Shown here: piece by piece, positions 6,288 through 13,116 of the stretch | Numbering within the stretch: the first letter of the stretch is position 1 | Layout of the letters: each line of letters opens with the position of its first letter | Origin: JAAYEV01 sp964508195 | GTDB lineage: Bacteria; Bacillota; Clostridia; Ch29 | Direction of reading: 5' to 3' | Length of the DNA: 19,383 bases | Assembly: GCA_964508195.1 (NCBI GenBank) | Contig: CAZDSH010000025.1 | Span: 1-19,383 of the forward strand | Program-made: the position numbers and the translations under genes | The notes under the pieces: generated by a model | What the model was told of the DNA's origin: nothing | The model's input: only the letters and a program-made list of their open reading frames with translations | Databases searched by the model: none

Positions 6288-6830
6288 ATGCCAAGGCTTT
6301 TGGATAAATACCATAACGAAGCAGTGCCAGCGCTTATGGATAAATTCGGGTACAAAAATGTAATGGAAGTACCCAGCATAATAAAAGTGATAATAAATAT
6401 GAGGGTAGGCGAGGCGAAGGAGGATATAAAGACCCTGGAAGGGGCATTAAAGGATCTAACTATAATAAGCGGTCAAAAACCCGTTATTACCAGGGCCAAA
6501 AAATCCGTTGCAGCATTTAAAATACGAACGGGGATGCCCATAGGTTGTAAAGTAACACTGCGCGGCAGACGAATGTACGAGTTTTTGGATAAACTGTTCA
6601 ATATAGCTCTGCCAAGGGTCAGGGATTTCAGGGGCATATCACCGGATTCCTTCGACGGAAGGGGCAATTTTGCATTAGGCATAAAGGAGCAACTTATATT
6701 TCCGGAAATAAACTATGATGAGGTGGAAAGAATTCGTGGTATGGACGTGGCAATAGTTACTACAAGTAAGACCGATGAGGAAGCACGGGAACTTTTGAGG
6801 ATATTGGGCGTACCCTTTAGAAAAAAATAA
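6288..6830 (+). CDS. rplE: 50S ribosomal protein L5
   Basis: L5 binds 5S rRNA, forms part of the central protuberance and contacts S13 and the P-site tRNA. From ATG 6288, seven bases after AAGGAGGT, the product is 180 residues; the in-frame GTG at 6270 overlaps the SD and is rejected. Family blocks are clear: GQKPVITRAKKSVA, GMPIGCKVTLRG, LPRVRDFRGIS and GIKEQLIFPEI. One oddity is residue 39, Arg (AGG) in INMRVGEA, where the Bacillus homologue has Gly. The rpsN SD overlaps its stop codon. Confidence 0.98.
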   Translation: MPRLLDKYHNEAVPALMDKFGYKNVMEVPSIIKVIINMRVGEAKEDIKTLEGALKDLTIISGQKPVITRAKKSVAAFKIRTGMPIGCKVTLRGRRMYEFLDKLFNIALPRVRDFRGISPDSFDGRGNFALGIKEQLIFPEINYDEVERIRGMDVAIVTTSKTDEEARELLRILGVPFRKK

Positions 6831-6845
6831 GGAGGGAAAACATAG

Positions 6846-7031
6846 GTGGCTAAAAAATCACTGATAGCCAAACAGAGAAGAAAACCAAAGTTTAGCACGA
6901 GGGCTTATAATAGATGCAAAATATGCGGAAGGCCCCATGCGTATTTGCGAAAGTTCGGCCTTTGCCGTATTTGTTTTAGAGAACTTGCCTATAGAGGCGA
7001 GATACCCGGCGTTAAGAAATCAAGCTGGTAG
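6846..7031 (+). CDS. rpsN: 30S ribosomal protein S14, zinc type
   Basis: S14 binds the 16S 3' domain in the 30S head. This 61-residue form is the zinc-binding (C+) type, with Cys24, Cys27, Cys40 and Cys43 in CKIC and CRIC. The C-terminus GEIPGVKKSSW is typical. The start is GTG 6846, nine bases after AAGGAGGG, which itself overlaps the rplE stop. Many Firmicutes keep a second, zinc-free S14 elsewhere; this window cannot show that. Confidence 0.98.
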   Translation: MAKKSLIAKQRRKPKFSTRAYNRCKICGRPHAYLRKFGLCRICFRELAYRGEIPGVKKSSW

Positions 7032-7060
7032 GGTTTTATAACGGAAGGAGGTAAAGATAT

Positions 7061-7459
7061 ATGGTTATGACTGACCCTATTGCCGATATGCTAACTCGTA
7101 TCAGGAATGCGAGTACCGTTAAGCACAATAAGGTAGAGGTACCGGCATCGAATACGAAAAAAGCCATCGCCAAGATACTGTTAGACGAAGGCTTTATTAA
7201 GGGATACGAAATAAAAGAGGGAAAAAATCAGGAAATTATTAAAATAGAGATGAAGTATGCCCAGGGACAGGAAAGGGTTATTAGCGGTTTAAAAAGGATA
7301 TCGAAACCGGGCCTACGGGTGTACGTTAATAAGAATGATGTGCCAAAGGTATTAGGGGGACTTGGTATAGCAATAATATCCACGTCTAAGGGCCTTATGA
7401 CCGACGCCCGAGCACGGAACGAGGGCATCGGCGGAGAGGTTGTATGTTACATTTGGTAA
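7061..7459 (+). CDS. rpsH: 30S ribosomal protein S8
   Basis: S8 is a primary binder of the 16S central domain and, in E. coli, the repressor of the spc operon. The 132-residue product has MTDPIADMLTRIRNA at the start, KPGLRVYV in the middle and the signature STSKGLMTD with GGEVVCYIW at the end. ATG 7061 is eight bases after AAGGAGGT; ATG 7067 is an alternative that would match the MTDPIADML opening of many homologues. Confidence 0.98.
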   Translation: MVMTDPIADMLTRIRNASTVKHNKVEVPASNTKKAIAKILLDEGFIKGYEIKEGKNQEIIKIEMKYAQGQERVISGLKRISKPGLRVYVNKNDVPKVLGGLGIAIISTSKGLMTDARARNEGIGGEVVCYIW

Positions 7460-7477
7460 TGCACAGGAGGTGTTACA

Positions 7478-8017
7478 ATGTCTAGGATCGGCAAATTACC
7501 CATAGAGATACCCGCCGGGGTAGAGGTGGTCATAGGGAAGGACAACGTTATCACGGTAAAGGGTCCTTTGGGCAAACTGGAACGCACAATGCATAAAGGC
7601 ATGGCCATTAGCAAAGATGATAATAAGATAATAATTGAGAGAACTTCCAACGATAAATTTTATAAATCGCTGCACGGGCTCACGAGAACGCTCATTGCCA
7701 ATATGGTGGAGGGTGTTACGAAGGGATACCAAAAAATCCTTGAAATTAACGGAGTTGGATACAGGGCGCAAAAGCAAGACAAAAAGCTTATTCTAAATCT
7801 GGGTTATTCGCACCCTTTGGAACTAAAAGATCCTGAGGACATAACTGTCGAGGTAGAGGGTACCAACAAGATTTTAGTAAAAGGTATAGATAAACAGCAG
7901 GTGGGTAATTATGCAGCAAAGATTCGTAGCCTGAGGGAGCCTGAGCCCTATAAGGGTAAGGGTATAAAATACGATAACGAGCACATAAGACGCAAAGTAG
8001 GCAAGACGGGCAAATAG
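7478..8017 (+). CDS. rplF: 50S ribosomal protein L6
   Basis: L6 lies near the sarcin-ricin loop and the factor-binding region of the 50S subunit. The product is 179 residues and starts MSRIGKLPIEIPAGVEV. It has the two repeated domains of the family, the second with INGVGYRAQKQ and ending in GKGIKYDNEHIRRKVGKTGK (160-179). AGGAGGTG precedes the ATG. It sits between rpsH and rplR as usual. Confidence 0.99.
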   Translation: MSRIGKLPIEIPAGVEVVIGKDNVITVKGPLGKLERTMHKGMAISKDDNKIIIERTSNDKFYKSLHGLTRTLIANMVEGVTKGYQKILEINGVGYRAQKQDKKLILNLGYSHPLELKDPEDITVEVEGTNKILVKGIDKQQVGNYAAKIRSLREPEPYKGKGIKYDNEHIRRKVGKTGK

Positions 8018-8022
8018 GTGCG

Positions 8023-8030
8023 AAGGGAGA
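8023..8030 (+). promoter_or_regulatory. Ribosome binding site that sets the rplR start
   Basis: AAGGGAGA lies nine bases (after GGGAG) before TTG 8039. It is inside the reading frame that would start at GTG 8018, so it argues for TTG as the start of L18. Confidence 0.75.
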
Positions 8031-8038
8031 GAACAGGC

Positions 8039-8407
8039 TTGCTAAAAAAAACGATTAGAAATACGGCTAGGCGTAAAAGGCATAGGGTAATAAGGAAAAA
8101 GGTTTATGGTAGCACCCAAAGGCCCCGGCTTAACGTGTATAGAAGTCTTAACCATATCTATGCACAGTTAATAGATGATGATGCCGGCGTAACCTTACTT
8201 GCAACGTCTACCCTTGATAAGGATATAAAGAGCAAATTAGAAAAAAGCAATAATAAAGACGCCGCTAGGGTAGTAGGCGAAGTCATAGCGGAGATGGCTC
8301 TGGAAAAGGGTATAAGGGATATTGTTTTCGATAGAAGTGGCTACAAATATCACGGTAAGGTTAAAGCCCTAGCGGATGCAGCCAGGGAAAAGGGACTTAA
8401 CTTCTAG
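8039..8407 (+). CDS. rplR: 50S ribosomal protein L18
   Basis: L18 binds 5S rRNA with L5 and helps place it in the central protuberance. From TTG 8039 the product is 122 residues and opens MLKKTIRNTARRKRHRVIRK, in line with the family's usual M(I/L)KK opening. Core blocks are RPRLNVYRSLNHIYAQLID and FDRSGYKYHGKVKALADAAREKGLNF. A GTG at 8018, directly after the rplF stop, would add seven residues and has no ribosome binding site. The spacing from rplF is 21 bases. Confidence 0.96.
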   Translation: MLKKTIRNTARRKRHRVIRKKVYGSTQRPRLNVYRSLNHIYAQLIDDDAGVTLLATSTLDKDIKSKLEKSNNKDAARVVGEVIAEMALEKGIRDIVFDRSGYKYHGKVKALADAAREKGLNF

Positions 8408-8430
8408 GTAGGAAGGAGGGAGGAAGATAA

Positions 8431-8943
8431 ATGCAAAGAAGGGCTAGAAATGCAGACAAATCAAAATCAGACCTTGTTGAGAGGGTTATTCATATAGGCA
8501 GGGTTGCCAAGGTTGTAAAAGGGGGTAGGAACTTTAGATTTAGCGCATTGGTGGTCGTAGGCGATGAAAACGGGAACGTTGGCGTCGGTGCCGGTAAGGC
8601 CGTTGAAGTGCCGGAGGCCATTAGGAAGGGGATTGAAAACGCTAAAAGGAACATAATAGAAGTTCCAATGGTAGGCACGACTATACCCCACGAAGCAATA
8701 GGACGGTTCGGAGCGGGTAAAGTGATATTAATGCCGGCAAAGGAAGGTACCGGAATAATAGCCGGCGGACCCGTTAGGGCGATTCTTCAGTGCGCAGGGG
8801 TTAAGGATATAAGGGCCAAGTCCCTAGGCTCTGACAACCCCAGGAATGTAGTCAACGCTACGATGGACGGGATCGATAAACTAAAGACTGCGGCACAGGT
8901 TGCCAAGCTTCGGGGTAAGTCTGTCGAAGAGATTTTGGGTTAG
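8431..8943 (+). CDS. rpsE: 30S ribosomal protein S5
   Basis: S5 acts in decoding fidelity and, with S3 and S4, at mRNA entry. The 170-residue product has a dsRBD-like N-terminal domain with the signature GGRNFRFSALVVVGDENGNV (31-50) and a C-terminal domain with AGGPVRAILQCAGVKDI and SDNPRNVVNATMDGI. A GGAAGGAGGGAGG tract lies upstream of the ATG. Length and content are normal. Confidence 0.99.
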   Translation: MQRRARNADKSKSDLVERVIHIGRVAKVVKGGRNFRFSALVVVGDENGNVGVGAGKAVEVPEAIRKGIENAKRNIIEVPMVGTTIPHEAIGRFGAGKVILMPAKEGTGIIAGGPVRAILQCAGVKDIRAKSLGSDNPRNVVNATMDGIDKLKTAAQVAKLRGKSVEEILG

Positions 8944-8959
8944 AAGGAGGCGGGCTATA

Positions 8960-9142
8960 TTGGCTAGGTTAAGGATTACGCTTATAAGGAGTACAATAGG
9001 AAAGGAAAAGGACCAAAGGGCAACGGTAAAGGCCCTAGGGCTTAAAAGGATCTCCCAGACGGTGGAAAAGGAGGATTCGCCTGAGATACGAGGGATGATC
9101 AATAAAGTAAGTCACATGGTCAAGGTAGAAGAAGTTAACTGA
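8960..9142 (+). CDS. rpmD: 50S ribosomal protein L30
   Basis: L30 is a small, bacterial-type (short) large-subunit protein. From TTG 8960, nine bases after GAAGGAGG (8943-8950), it is 60 residues: MARLRITLIRSTIG, then ATVKALGLKRI, and a MINKVSHMVKVEEV end. The open frame continues upstream to an ATG at 8900 inside rpsE, but those 20 extra residues have no family match. Position between rpsE and rplO agrees. Confidence 0.97.
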   Translation: MARLRITLIRSTIGKEKDQRATVKALGLKRISQTVEKEDSPEIRGMINKVSHMVKVEEVN

Positions 9143-9155
9143 AGGAGGTGCCACT

Positions 9156-9596
9156 ATGAAGTTGTACGAGCTTAAACCTGCACAGGGTGCAAAACGTAGA
9201 GCAAAAAGAGTCGGAAGGGGCATGGGCTCCGGTCATGGAAAAACCTCCGGCAGGGGTCATAAGGGACAAAAGGCCCGCTCCGGCGGCGGCGTCAGGCCCG
9301 GTTTCGAAGGAGGTCAAATGCCCTTACAGAGGAGAATACCTAAGCGGGGCTTCACAAATATTTTTAAAAAAGAATATTCGCTGGTCAATTTGGATAGGCT
9401 CAATATGTTTGAAGAGGGCACGGTGATAACTCCGGAATTGTTGGCGGGGCGAAGGATTATAAAAAGAGCTGACAGCCTGGTTAAGGTATTGGGAAAGGGA
9501 GAAATTCATAAACCTTTAACCGTTAAGGCGCATAGGTTCAGTAAAAGGGCAGCGGAACAAATCGAAGCTGCCGGGGGAAAGGCTGAGGTGATTTAG
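9156..9596 (+). CDS. rplO: 50S ribosomal protein L15
   Basis: L15 is a late-assembling 50S protein with a long, basic N-terminal extension threading the rRNA. The 146-residue product begins MKLYELKPAQGAKRRAKRVG and carries the glycine-rich GSGHGKTSGRGHKGQKARSG (24-43), then GFEGGQMPLQRRIPKRGF and a globular C-terminal domain. AAGGAGGT precedes the ATG. Its 3' end contains GAGGTGA, the likely SD for secY, and the two genes are one base apart. Confidence 0.98.
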   Translation: MKLYELKPAQGAKRRAKRVGRGMGSGHGKTSGRGHKGQKARSGGGVRPGFEGGQMPLQRRIPKRGFTNIFKKEYSLVNLDRLNMFEEGTVITPELLAGRRIIKRADSLVKVLGKGEIHKPLTVKAHRFSKRAAEQIEAAGGKAEVI

Positions 9597-9597
9597 A

Positions 9598-10854
9598 GTG
9601 ATACAAACGTTGAGAAATGCATGGAAGATACCGGATTTGAAAAAAAGAATCCTCTTCACAGCGGCCATGCTGGTGGTATTTAGGGTAGGTGCCTTTATAC
9701 CGGTCCCCGGCATAAATATAGCAGTTATTCGGGATATCGTAGAAAAGGGCGGATTACTTGGGTTTTTTGATGTTGTTTCCGGGGGTGCCTTCAAGAATTT
9801 TACTATATTTGCCCTTAGTATAACCCCTTATATTACAGCGTCTATTATAATGAACCTACTGACCATAGCTATTCCCAAACTAGAAGAACTGGCTAAGGAA
9901 GGGGAAGAGGGTCGCAAAAAAATCGCCCAATACACAAGGTATGGAACAGTAGTACTAGCCCTGGTACAAAGTATAGGATTGAGCCTGGGGATGCGGGGGG
10001 CCCTTTATAAAGCCTCACCGTTAAACATTACAATAGTTGCTTTAACGCTGACCGCGGGCACGGCATTTCTCATGTGGCTGGGAGAACAGATTACCGAAAA
10101 GGGTATAGGAAACGGAATTTCACTTTTGATATTTGCAGGCATTATTTCAAGGCTACCCGACGGGTTGATAACTATATATCAGTATTACACCGTCGGTACT
10201 ACGAATATAGTTGAATTGGTATTGTTCGCTATAGGTGCGGTGTTAATAATAGCCGGCGTAGTAGCTATACAGGAGGGACAAAGAAGGATACCCGTTCAGT
10301 ATGCAAAAAGGGTTGTGGGAAGGAAAATGTACGGCGGCCAAAGTACCCATATTCCCATAAAGGTCAACCAGGCAGGGGTCATACCGGTAATATTCGCATC
10401 CTCGTTATTGGCCTTTCCCCAGACCATAGGTGCTTTCTTCCCAGAAAGCGGGTTCAATACCTTTATGCAGCGGCATTTTGCATGGGGCGGGTTTTCCCAT
10501 ACATTGTTTACAGCCCTTTTAATAGTATTTTTCACCTATTTTTATACGGCAGTTACGTTTAATCCTATTGAAGTGGCGGGGAATCTAAAAAAGTATGGCG
10601 GGTTTATACCTGGTATAAGGCCGGGTAGACCCACAACGGAATACATCAGCAGAGTTTTAAATAGAATTACGTTAATAGGGGCTTTCTTTTTAGTTGTAAT
10701 AGTGGTTATACCGGTAATACTTATGAGGTTCACCGGACTTAAGATATATTTCGGCGGGACGGCCCTCCTAATAGTGGTAGGCGTAGCCCTTGAAACTATG
10801 AAACAAATAGAGGCCCAAATGCTGATGAGGCATTATAAAGGGTTTTTGAAATAG
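9598..10854 (+). CDS. secY: Protein translocase subunit SecY
   Basis: SecY forms the protein-conducting channel of the Sec translocon with SecE and SecG. The 418-residue product shows about ten hydrophobic segments. Visible marks are FIPVPGIN (33-40) after TM1, a plug region near SGGAFKNFTIFALSITPYIT (61-80), GIGNGISLLIFAGI (169-182), the cytosolic loop QEGQRRIPVQYAKR (225-238), and the C5 loop GGFIPGIRPGRPT (334-346) with the conserved Arg341 that supports SecA and ribosome interaction. The start is GTG 9598, one base after rplO, with SD GAGGTGA six bases upstream in rplO. Confidence 0.99.
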   Translation: MIQTLRNAWKIPDLKKRILFTAAMLVVFRVGAFIPVPGINIAVIRDIVEKGGLLGFFDVVSGGAFKNFTIFALSITPYITASIIMNLLTIAIPKLEELAKEGEEGRKKIAQYTRYGTVVLALVQSIGLSLGMRGALYKASPLNITIVALTLTAGTAFLMWLGEQITEKGIGNGISLLIFAGIISRLPDGLITIYQYYTVGTTNIVELVLFAIGAVLIIAGVVAIQEGQRRIPVQYAKRVVGRKMYGGQSTHIPIKVNQAGVIPVIFASSLLAFPQTIGAFFPESGFNTFMQRHFAWGGFSHTLFTALLIVFFTYFYTAVTFNPIEVAGNLKKYGGFIPGIRPGRPTTEYISRVLNRITLIGAFFLVVIVVIPVILMRFTGLKIYFGGTALLIVVGVALETMKQIEAQMLMRHYKGFLK

Positions 10855-10857
10855 GAG
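10854..10857 (+). promoter_or_regulatory. Ribosome binding site of adk
   Basis: GGAG overlaps the last base of the secY stop. It directly abuts ATG 10858 and is three bases from ATG 10861, too close for either, but nine bases from TTG 10867, which favours the TTG start. Confidence 0.6.
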
Positions 10858-10866
10858 ATGATGTCA

Positions 10867-11520
10867 TTGCATTTAATAATTATGGGTCCCCCCGGGGCAG
10901 GGAAAGGTACCCAGGCAATTATGATAGCTGATAGATTTTCTATTCCCCACGTTTCTACCGGGGATATATTTCGCAAGAACCTAAAAGAGGGGACGCCATT
11001 AGGGTTAAAGGCCCGGGAATACATGAACAAAGGCCTTTTGGTCCCGGACGAAACTGTGGTGGAGATCGTTAAGGATCGTTTAGAGGAAAAGGACTGCCAA
11101 GGAGGTTTTTTACTCGACGGGTTTCCAAGGACCGTTGCCCAGGCCGTTGCCCTTGACGATGTTTTAAAAACGATGGATATCGGTATTGATTATGTACTAA
11201 ATATAGAAGTACCGAAGGCCGTACTCATAGAAAGGGCAGTGGGCAGGAGGGTATGTACCGCCTGTGGTGCTACGTATCATGTAAAGCATAACAGTCCGGC
11301 CCATGCAGGATTATGTGATGTCTGTGGCGGTTCGCTCATCCAAAGGGAGGATGACAAGGAAGAGACCGTGGCGAAAAGGATAGAGGTATACCTTGAACAA
11401 ACTAGGCCCTTAGTGGATTATTATTCAGAAAAGGGACTGCTTATATCCGTTGATGGCGGCCAGGAAATAAAAGAAGTAGGGGAGCAGATCATAAAAACAC
11501 TGCAAAGGGATGATAAATAA
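10867..11520 (+). CDS. adk: Adenylate kinase, zinc-binding type
   Basis: Adk interconverts ATP plus AMP with two ADP and balances the adenylate pool. From TTG 10867 it is 217 residues, equal to the Bacillus enzyme. It has the P-loop GPPGAGKGT (7-15), LDGFPRT (84-90) and a LID domain with Cys130, Cys133, Cys150 and Cys153. In the Bacillus enzyme the zinc ligands fall at the same four positions, with Asp at 153. ATG codons at 10858 and 10861 would add three or two residues and lie too close to GGAG. The start is therefore probable, not proven. The usual neighbour map does not follow. Confidence 0.97.
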   Translation: MHLIIMGPPGAGKGTQAIMIADRFSIPHVSTGDIFRKNLKEGTPLGLKAREYMNKGLLVPDETVVEIVKDRLEEKDCQGGFLLDGFPRTVAQAVALDDVLKTMDIGIDYVLNIEVPKAVLIERAVGRRVCTACGATYHVKHNSPAHAGLCDVCGGSLIQREDDKEETVAKRIEVYLEQTRPLVDYYSEKGLLISVDGGQEIKEVGEQIIKTLQRDDK

Positions 11521-11530
11521 CCCTGCTTAG

Positions 11531-11569
11531 ATCCCCACCACAATCCGGATTGTAAAGGGTACGGGTGAT
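11531..11569 (+). promoter_or_regulatory. Foldable spacer between adk and the KOW gene, with a 14-bp perfect palindrome
   Basis: ACAATCCGGATTGT (11540-11553) is a perfect palindrome. Outer segments can extend it in RNA: CACC-side bases 11531-11539 pair with 11558-11569 in three blocks of three, with bulges, giving about 14 pairs in all. No T-run follows, so it is not a standard terminator. It occupies the place where map is usually found. A role is not known. Confidence 0.35.
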
Positions 11570-11608
11570 TTCCAGAACATAGGATAGCTCTGCGGAGGTG
11601 AACGGGAT

Positions 11609-11887
11609 ATGGATGCCGACGATAGAATAGGCCTGGGCCAAATTGTTAGATCAAAGGCCGGACGGGACAAGGACAGATATTTTGTGGTCGTAGGTTTCGA
11701 AAAGGAGCATTATCTGTATATTGCCGACGGGGATTTGCGTAGAGTTGACAATCCTAAGAAGAAGAAAATTAAACACCTGGCCAAAACAAGTATCGTACTG
11801 ACGGAAATTGCCGAAAAACTCAAAAAAGGTAAGAAGGTTACTAATATTGAGTTAAGTAAGAATCTTAAAAACCATAGGGATTTATAA
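11609..11887 (+). CDS. KOW domain-containing RNA-binding protein
   Basis: A small basic protein of 92 residues. Residues 8-28 (GLGQIVRSKAGRDKDRYFVVV) look like a KOW motif, and the rest is lysine-rich, including KKKKIKHL and EKLKKGKKVTN. Genes for such proteins (related to the L14e/L6e/L27e KOW group, COG2163) lie between map and infA in many Firmicutes, so identity rests on both sequence and position. The exact role is not established; a ribosome-related RNA-binding function is inferred. GGAGG lies ten bases before the ATG, and infA begins 29 bases after the stop. Confidence 0.85.
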   Translation: MDADDRIGLGQIVRSKAGRDKDRYFVVVGFEKEHYLYIADGDLRRVDNPKKKKIKHLAKTSIVLTEIAEKLKKGKKVTNIELSKNLKNHRDL

Positions 11888-11916
11888 GATTGGATGAATG
11901 GAGGTATGTTTACTTA

Positions 11917-12138
11917 ATGGCGAAAAAGGATGTTATTGAGGTTGAGGGCAAAGTTGCAGAGGCATTGCCAAATGCTATGTTCCATGTGGAATTGGAAAAT
12001 GGTCATAGGATTCTAGCCCATGTATCCGGTAGGCTTAGGATGCACTATATAAGGATTTTACCCGGTGATAAAGTAACAGTGGAGTTGTCTCCCTATGACC
12101 TTACGCGGGGTAGGATAGTATGGAGGGGCAAAAGCTAA
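11917..12138 (+). CDS. infA: Translation initiation factor IF-1
   Basis: IF-1 binds the 30S A site during initiation and supports IF-2 and IF-3. The product is 73 residues with an S1-type OB fold. MAKKDVIEVEGKVAEALPNA, FHVELENGHRILAHVSG and ILPGDKVTVELSPYDLTRGRI are family blocks. I chose ATG 11917 because this is the family's opening; an in-frame ATG at 11890 would add nine residues. TGGAGGT ends 12 bases before the start, a slightly long spacing. Confidence 0.98.
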   Translation: MAKKDVIEVEGKVAEALPNAMFHVELENGHRILAHVSGRLRMHYIRILPGDKVTVELSPYDLTRGRIVWRGKS

Positions 12139-12154
12139 GGAGGTATCACGTACA

Positions 12155-12268
12155 ATGAAAGTAAAACCATCAGTTAAACCTATATGTGAAAAATGTAAAA
12201 TAATTAAGAGAAAAGGCAAAGTGATGATAATATGCGAAAATCCCAGGCATAAGCAAAAGCAGGGATGA
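12155..12268 (+). CDS. rpmJ: 50S ribosomal protein L36, zinc type
   Basis: L36 is the smallest large-subunit protein and stabilizes 23S rRNA near the GTPase region. I read 37 residues from ATG 12155: MKVKPSVKPICEKCKIIKRK, then GKVMIICENPRHKQKQG. The zinc ligands Cys11, Cys14, Cys27 and His32 are all present, so it is the C+ type. TAAGGAGGT precedes the ATG, beginning at the infA stop. The gene is too short for many automatic thresholds but its sequence and position between infA and rpsM are clear. Confidence 0.98.
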   Translation: MKVKPSVKPICEKCKIIKRKGKVMIICENPRHKQKQG

Positions 12269-12295
12269 TGTAAATACGGGAGGTGTTATTTTTAG

Positions 12296-12667
12296 ATGGC
12301 AAGGATTGCAGGCATAGACTTACCTAGGAACAAAAGGATAGAAATAGGGCTTACCTATATATACGGTATCGGTAGATCAAGGGCACGAAGGATCCTCGAT
12401 CAGGCGGAGGTAAACTTTGATACAAGGGTTAAGGACTTGACGGAGGCCGAAGTCGGTAGGCTAAGGGGAGTAATAGACAAACATTATAAGGTTGAAGGGG
12501 ATCTAAGAAGGGAAGCTAACATGGACGTTAAACGTCTTATAGATATCGGGTCCTATAGGGGACTACGCCATAGGAGGGGTTTGCCCGTTAGGGGACAGAG
12601 CACTAAAAACAATGCAAGGACAAGGAAGGGCCCCAAACGGACCGTTGGCGTAAGGCGTAATAGTTAG
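12296..12667 (+). CDS. rpsM: 30S ribosomal protein S13
   Basis: S13 is in the 30S head, contacts P-site tRNA and bridges to L5. The 123-residue product begins MARIAGIDLPRNKRIEIGLT, with YGIGRSRARRIL (23-34), GLRHRRGLPVRGQ (89-101) and NARTRKGPKRTVG (106-118) in the tail that approaches the tRNA. GGAGG lies 12 bases before the ATG. First ribosomal gene after rpmJ in the alpha-type group. Confidence 0.99.
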   Translation: MARIAGIDLPRNKRIEIGLTYIYGIGRSRARRILDQAEVNFDTRVKDLTEAEVGRLRGVIDKHYKVEGDLRREANMDVKRLIDIGSYRGLRHRRGLPVRGQSTKNNARTRKGPKRTVGVRRNS

Positions 12668-12695
12668 GTTTACCTAAAAGAAGGAGGTTAAATGA

Positions 12696-13088
12696 ATGGC
12701 AGCAAGGCCGAGAAGAAGAACAAGAAGACGGGAAAAGAAGAATATAGAACACGGCCAGGCCCATATAAAGTCGACTTTTAACAATACGACGGTGACTTTA
12801 ACGGATTTACATGGTAATGCACTGTCCTGGGCCAGTGCCGGTAAGCTAGGCTTTAAGGGATCACGAAAATCGACGCCTTTCGCGGCGCAGATGGCAGCGG
12901 AGGCAGCGGCTAAGGAAGCGATGGAACACGGGCTGCGGGATGTTGAGGTTTATGTAAAGGGGCCGGGCTCTGGACGGGAAGCGGCTATAAGGGCTCTTCA
13001 GGCTGCGGGGTTAGAGGTTAATCTTATAAAGGATATCACCCCGGTGCCCCATAATGGATGTAGGCCGCCAAAAAGGAGACGGGTTTAA
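12696..13088 (+). CDS. rpsK: 30S ribosomal protein S11
   Basis: S11 lies on the 30S platform near the mRNA exit and the Shine-Dalgarno helix. The 130-residue product has an extended basic N-terminus, then GQAHIKSTFNNTTVTLTDLHG, WASAGKLGFKGSRKSTPFAAQ and the conserved end TPVPHNGCRPPKRRRV. AAGGAGGT precedes the ATG. Family length and context are normal. Confidence 0.99.
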   Translation: MAARPRRRTRRREKKNIEHGQAHIKSTFNNTTVTLTDLHGNALSWASAGKLGFKGSRKSTPFAAQMAAEAAAKEAMEHGLRDVEVYVKGPGSGREAAIRALQAAGLEVNLIKDITPVPHNGCRPPKRRRV

Positions 13089-13116
13089 ATTAAGTAACAG
13101 GAGGTGTATAAAGTAT

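Noticed and set aside
11745..11773. TTGACA followed by ATTAAA at 17 bases, a possible promoter for infA
   Set aside because: It lies inside the KOW gene, and the -10 box is a poor match. Without transcript data it is likely chance in AT-rich coding sequence.
13054..13116. Upstream start for rpsD inside rpsK
   Set aside because: The extra 21 residues do not match S4, and the SD lies just before ATG 13117.
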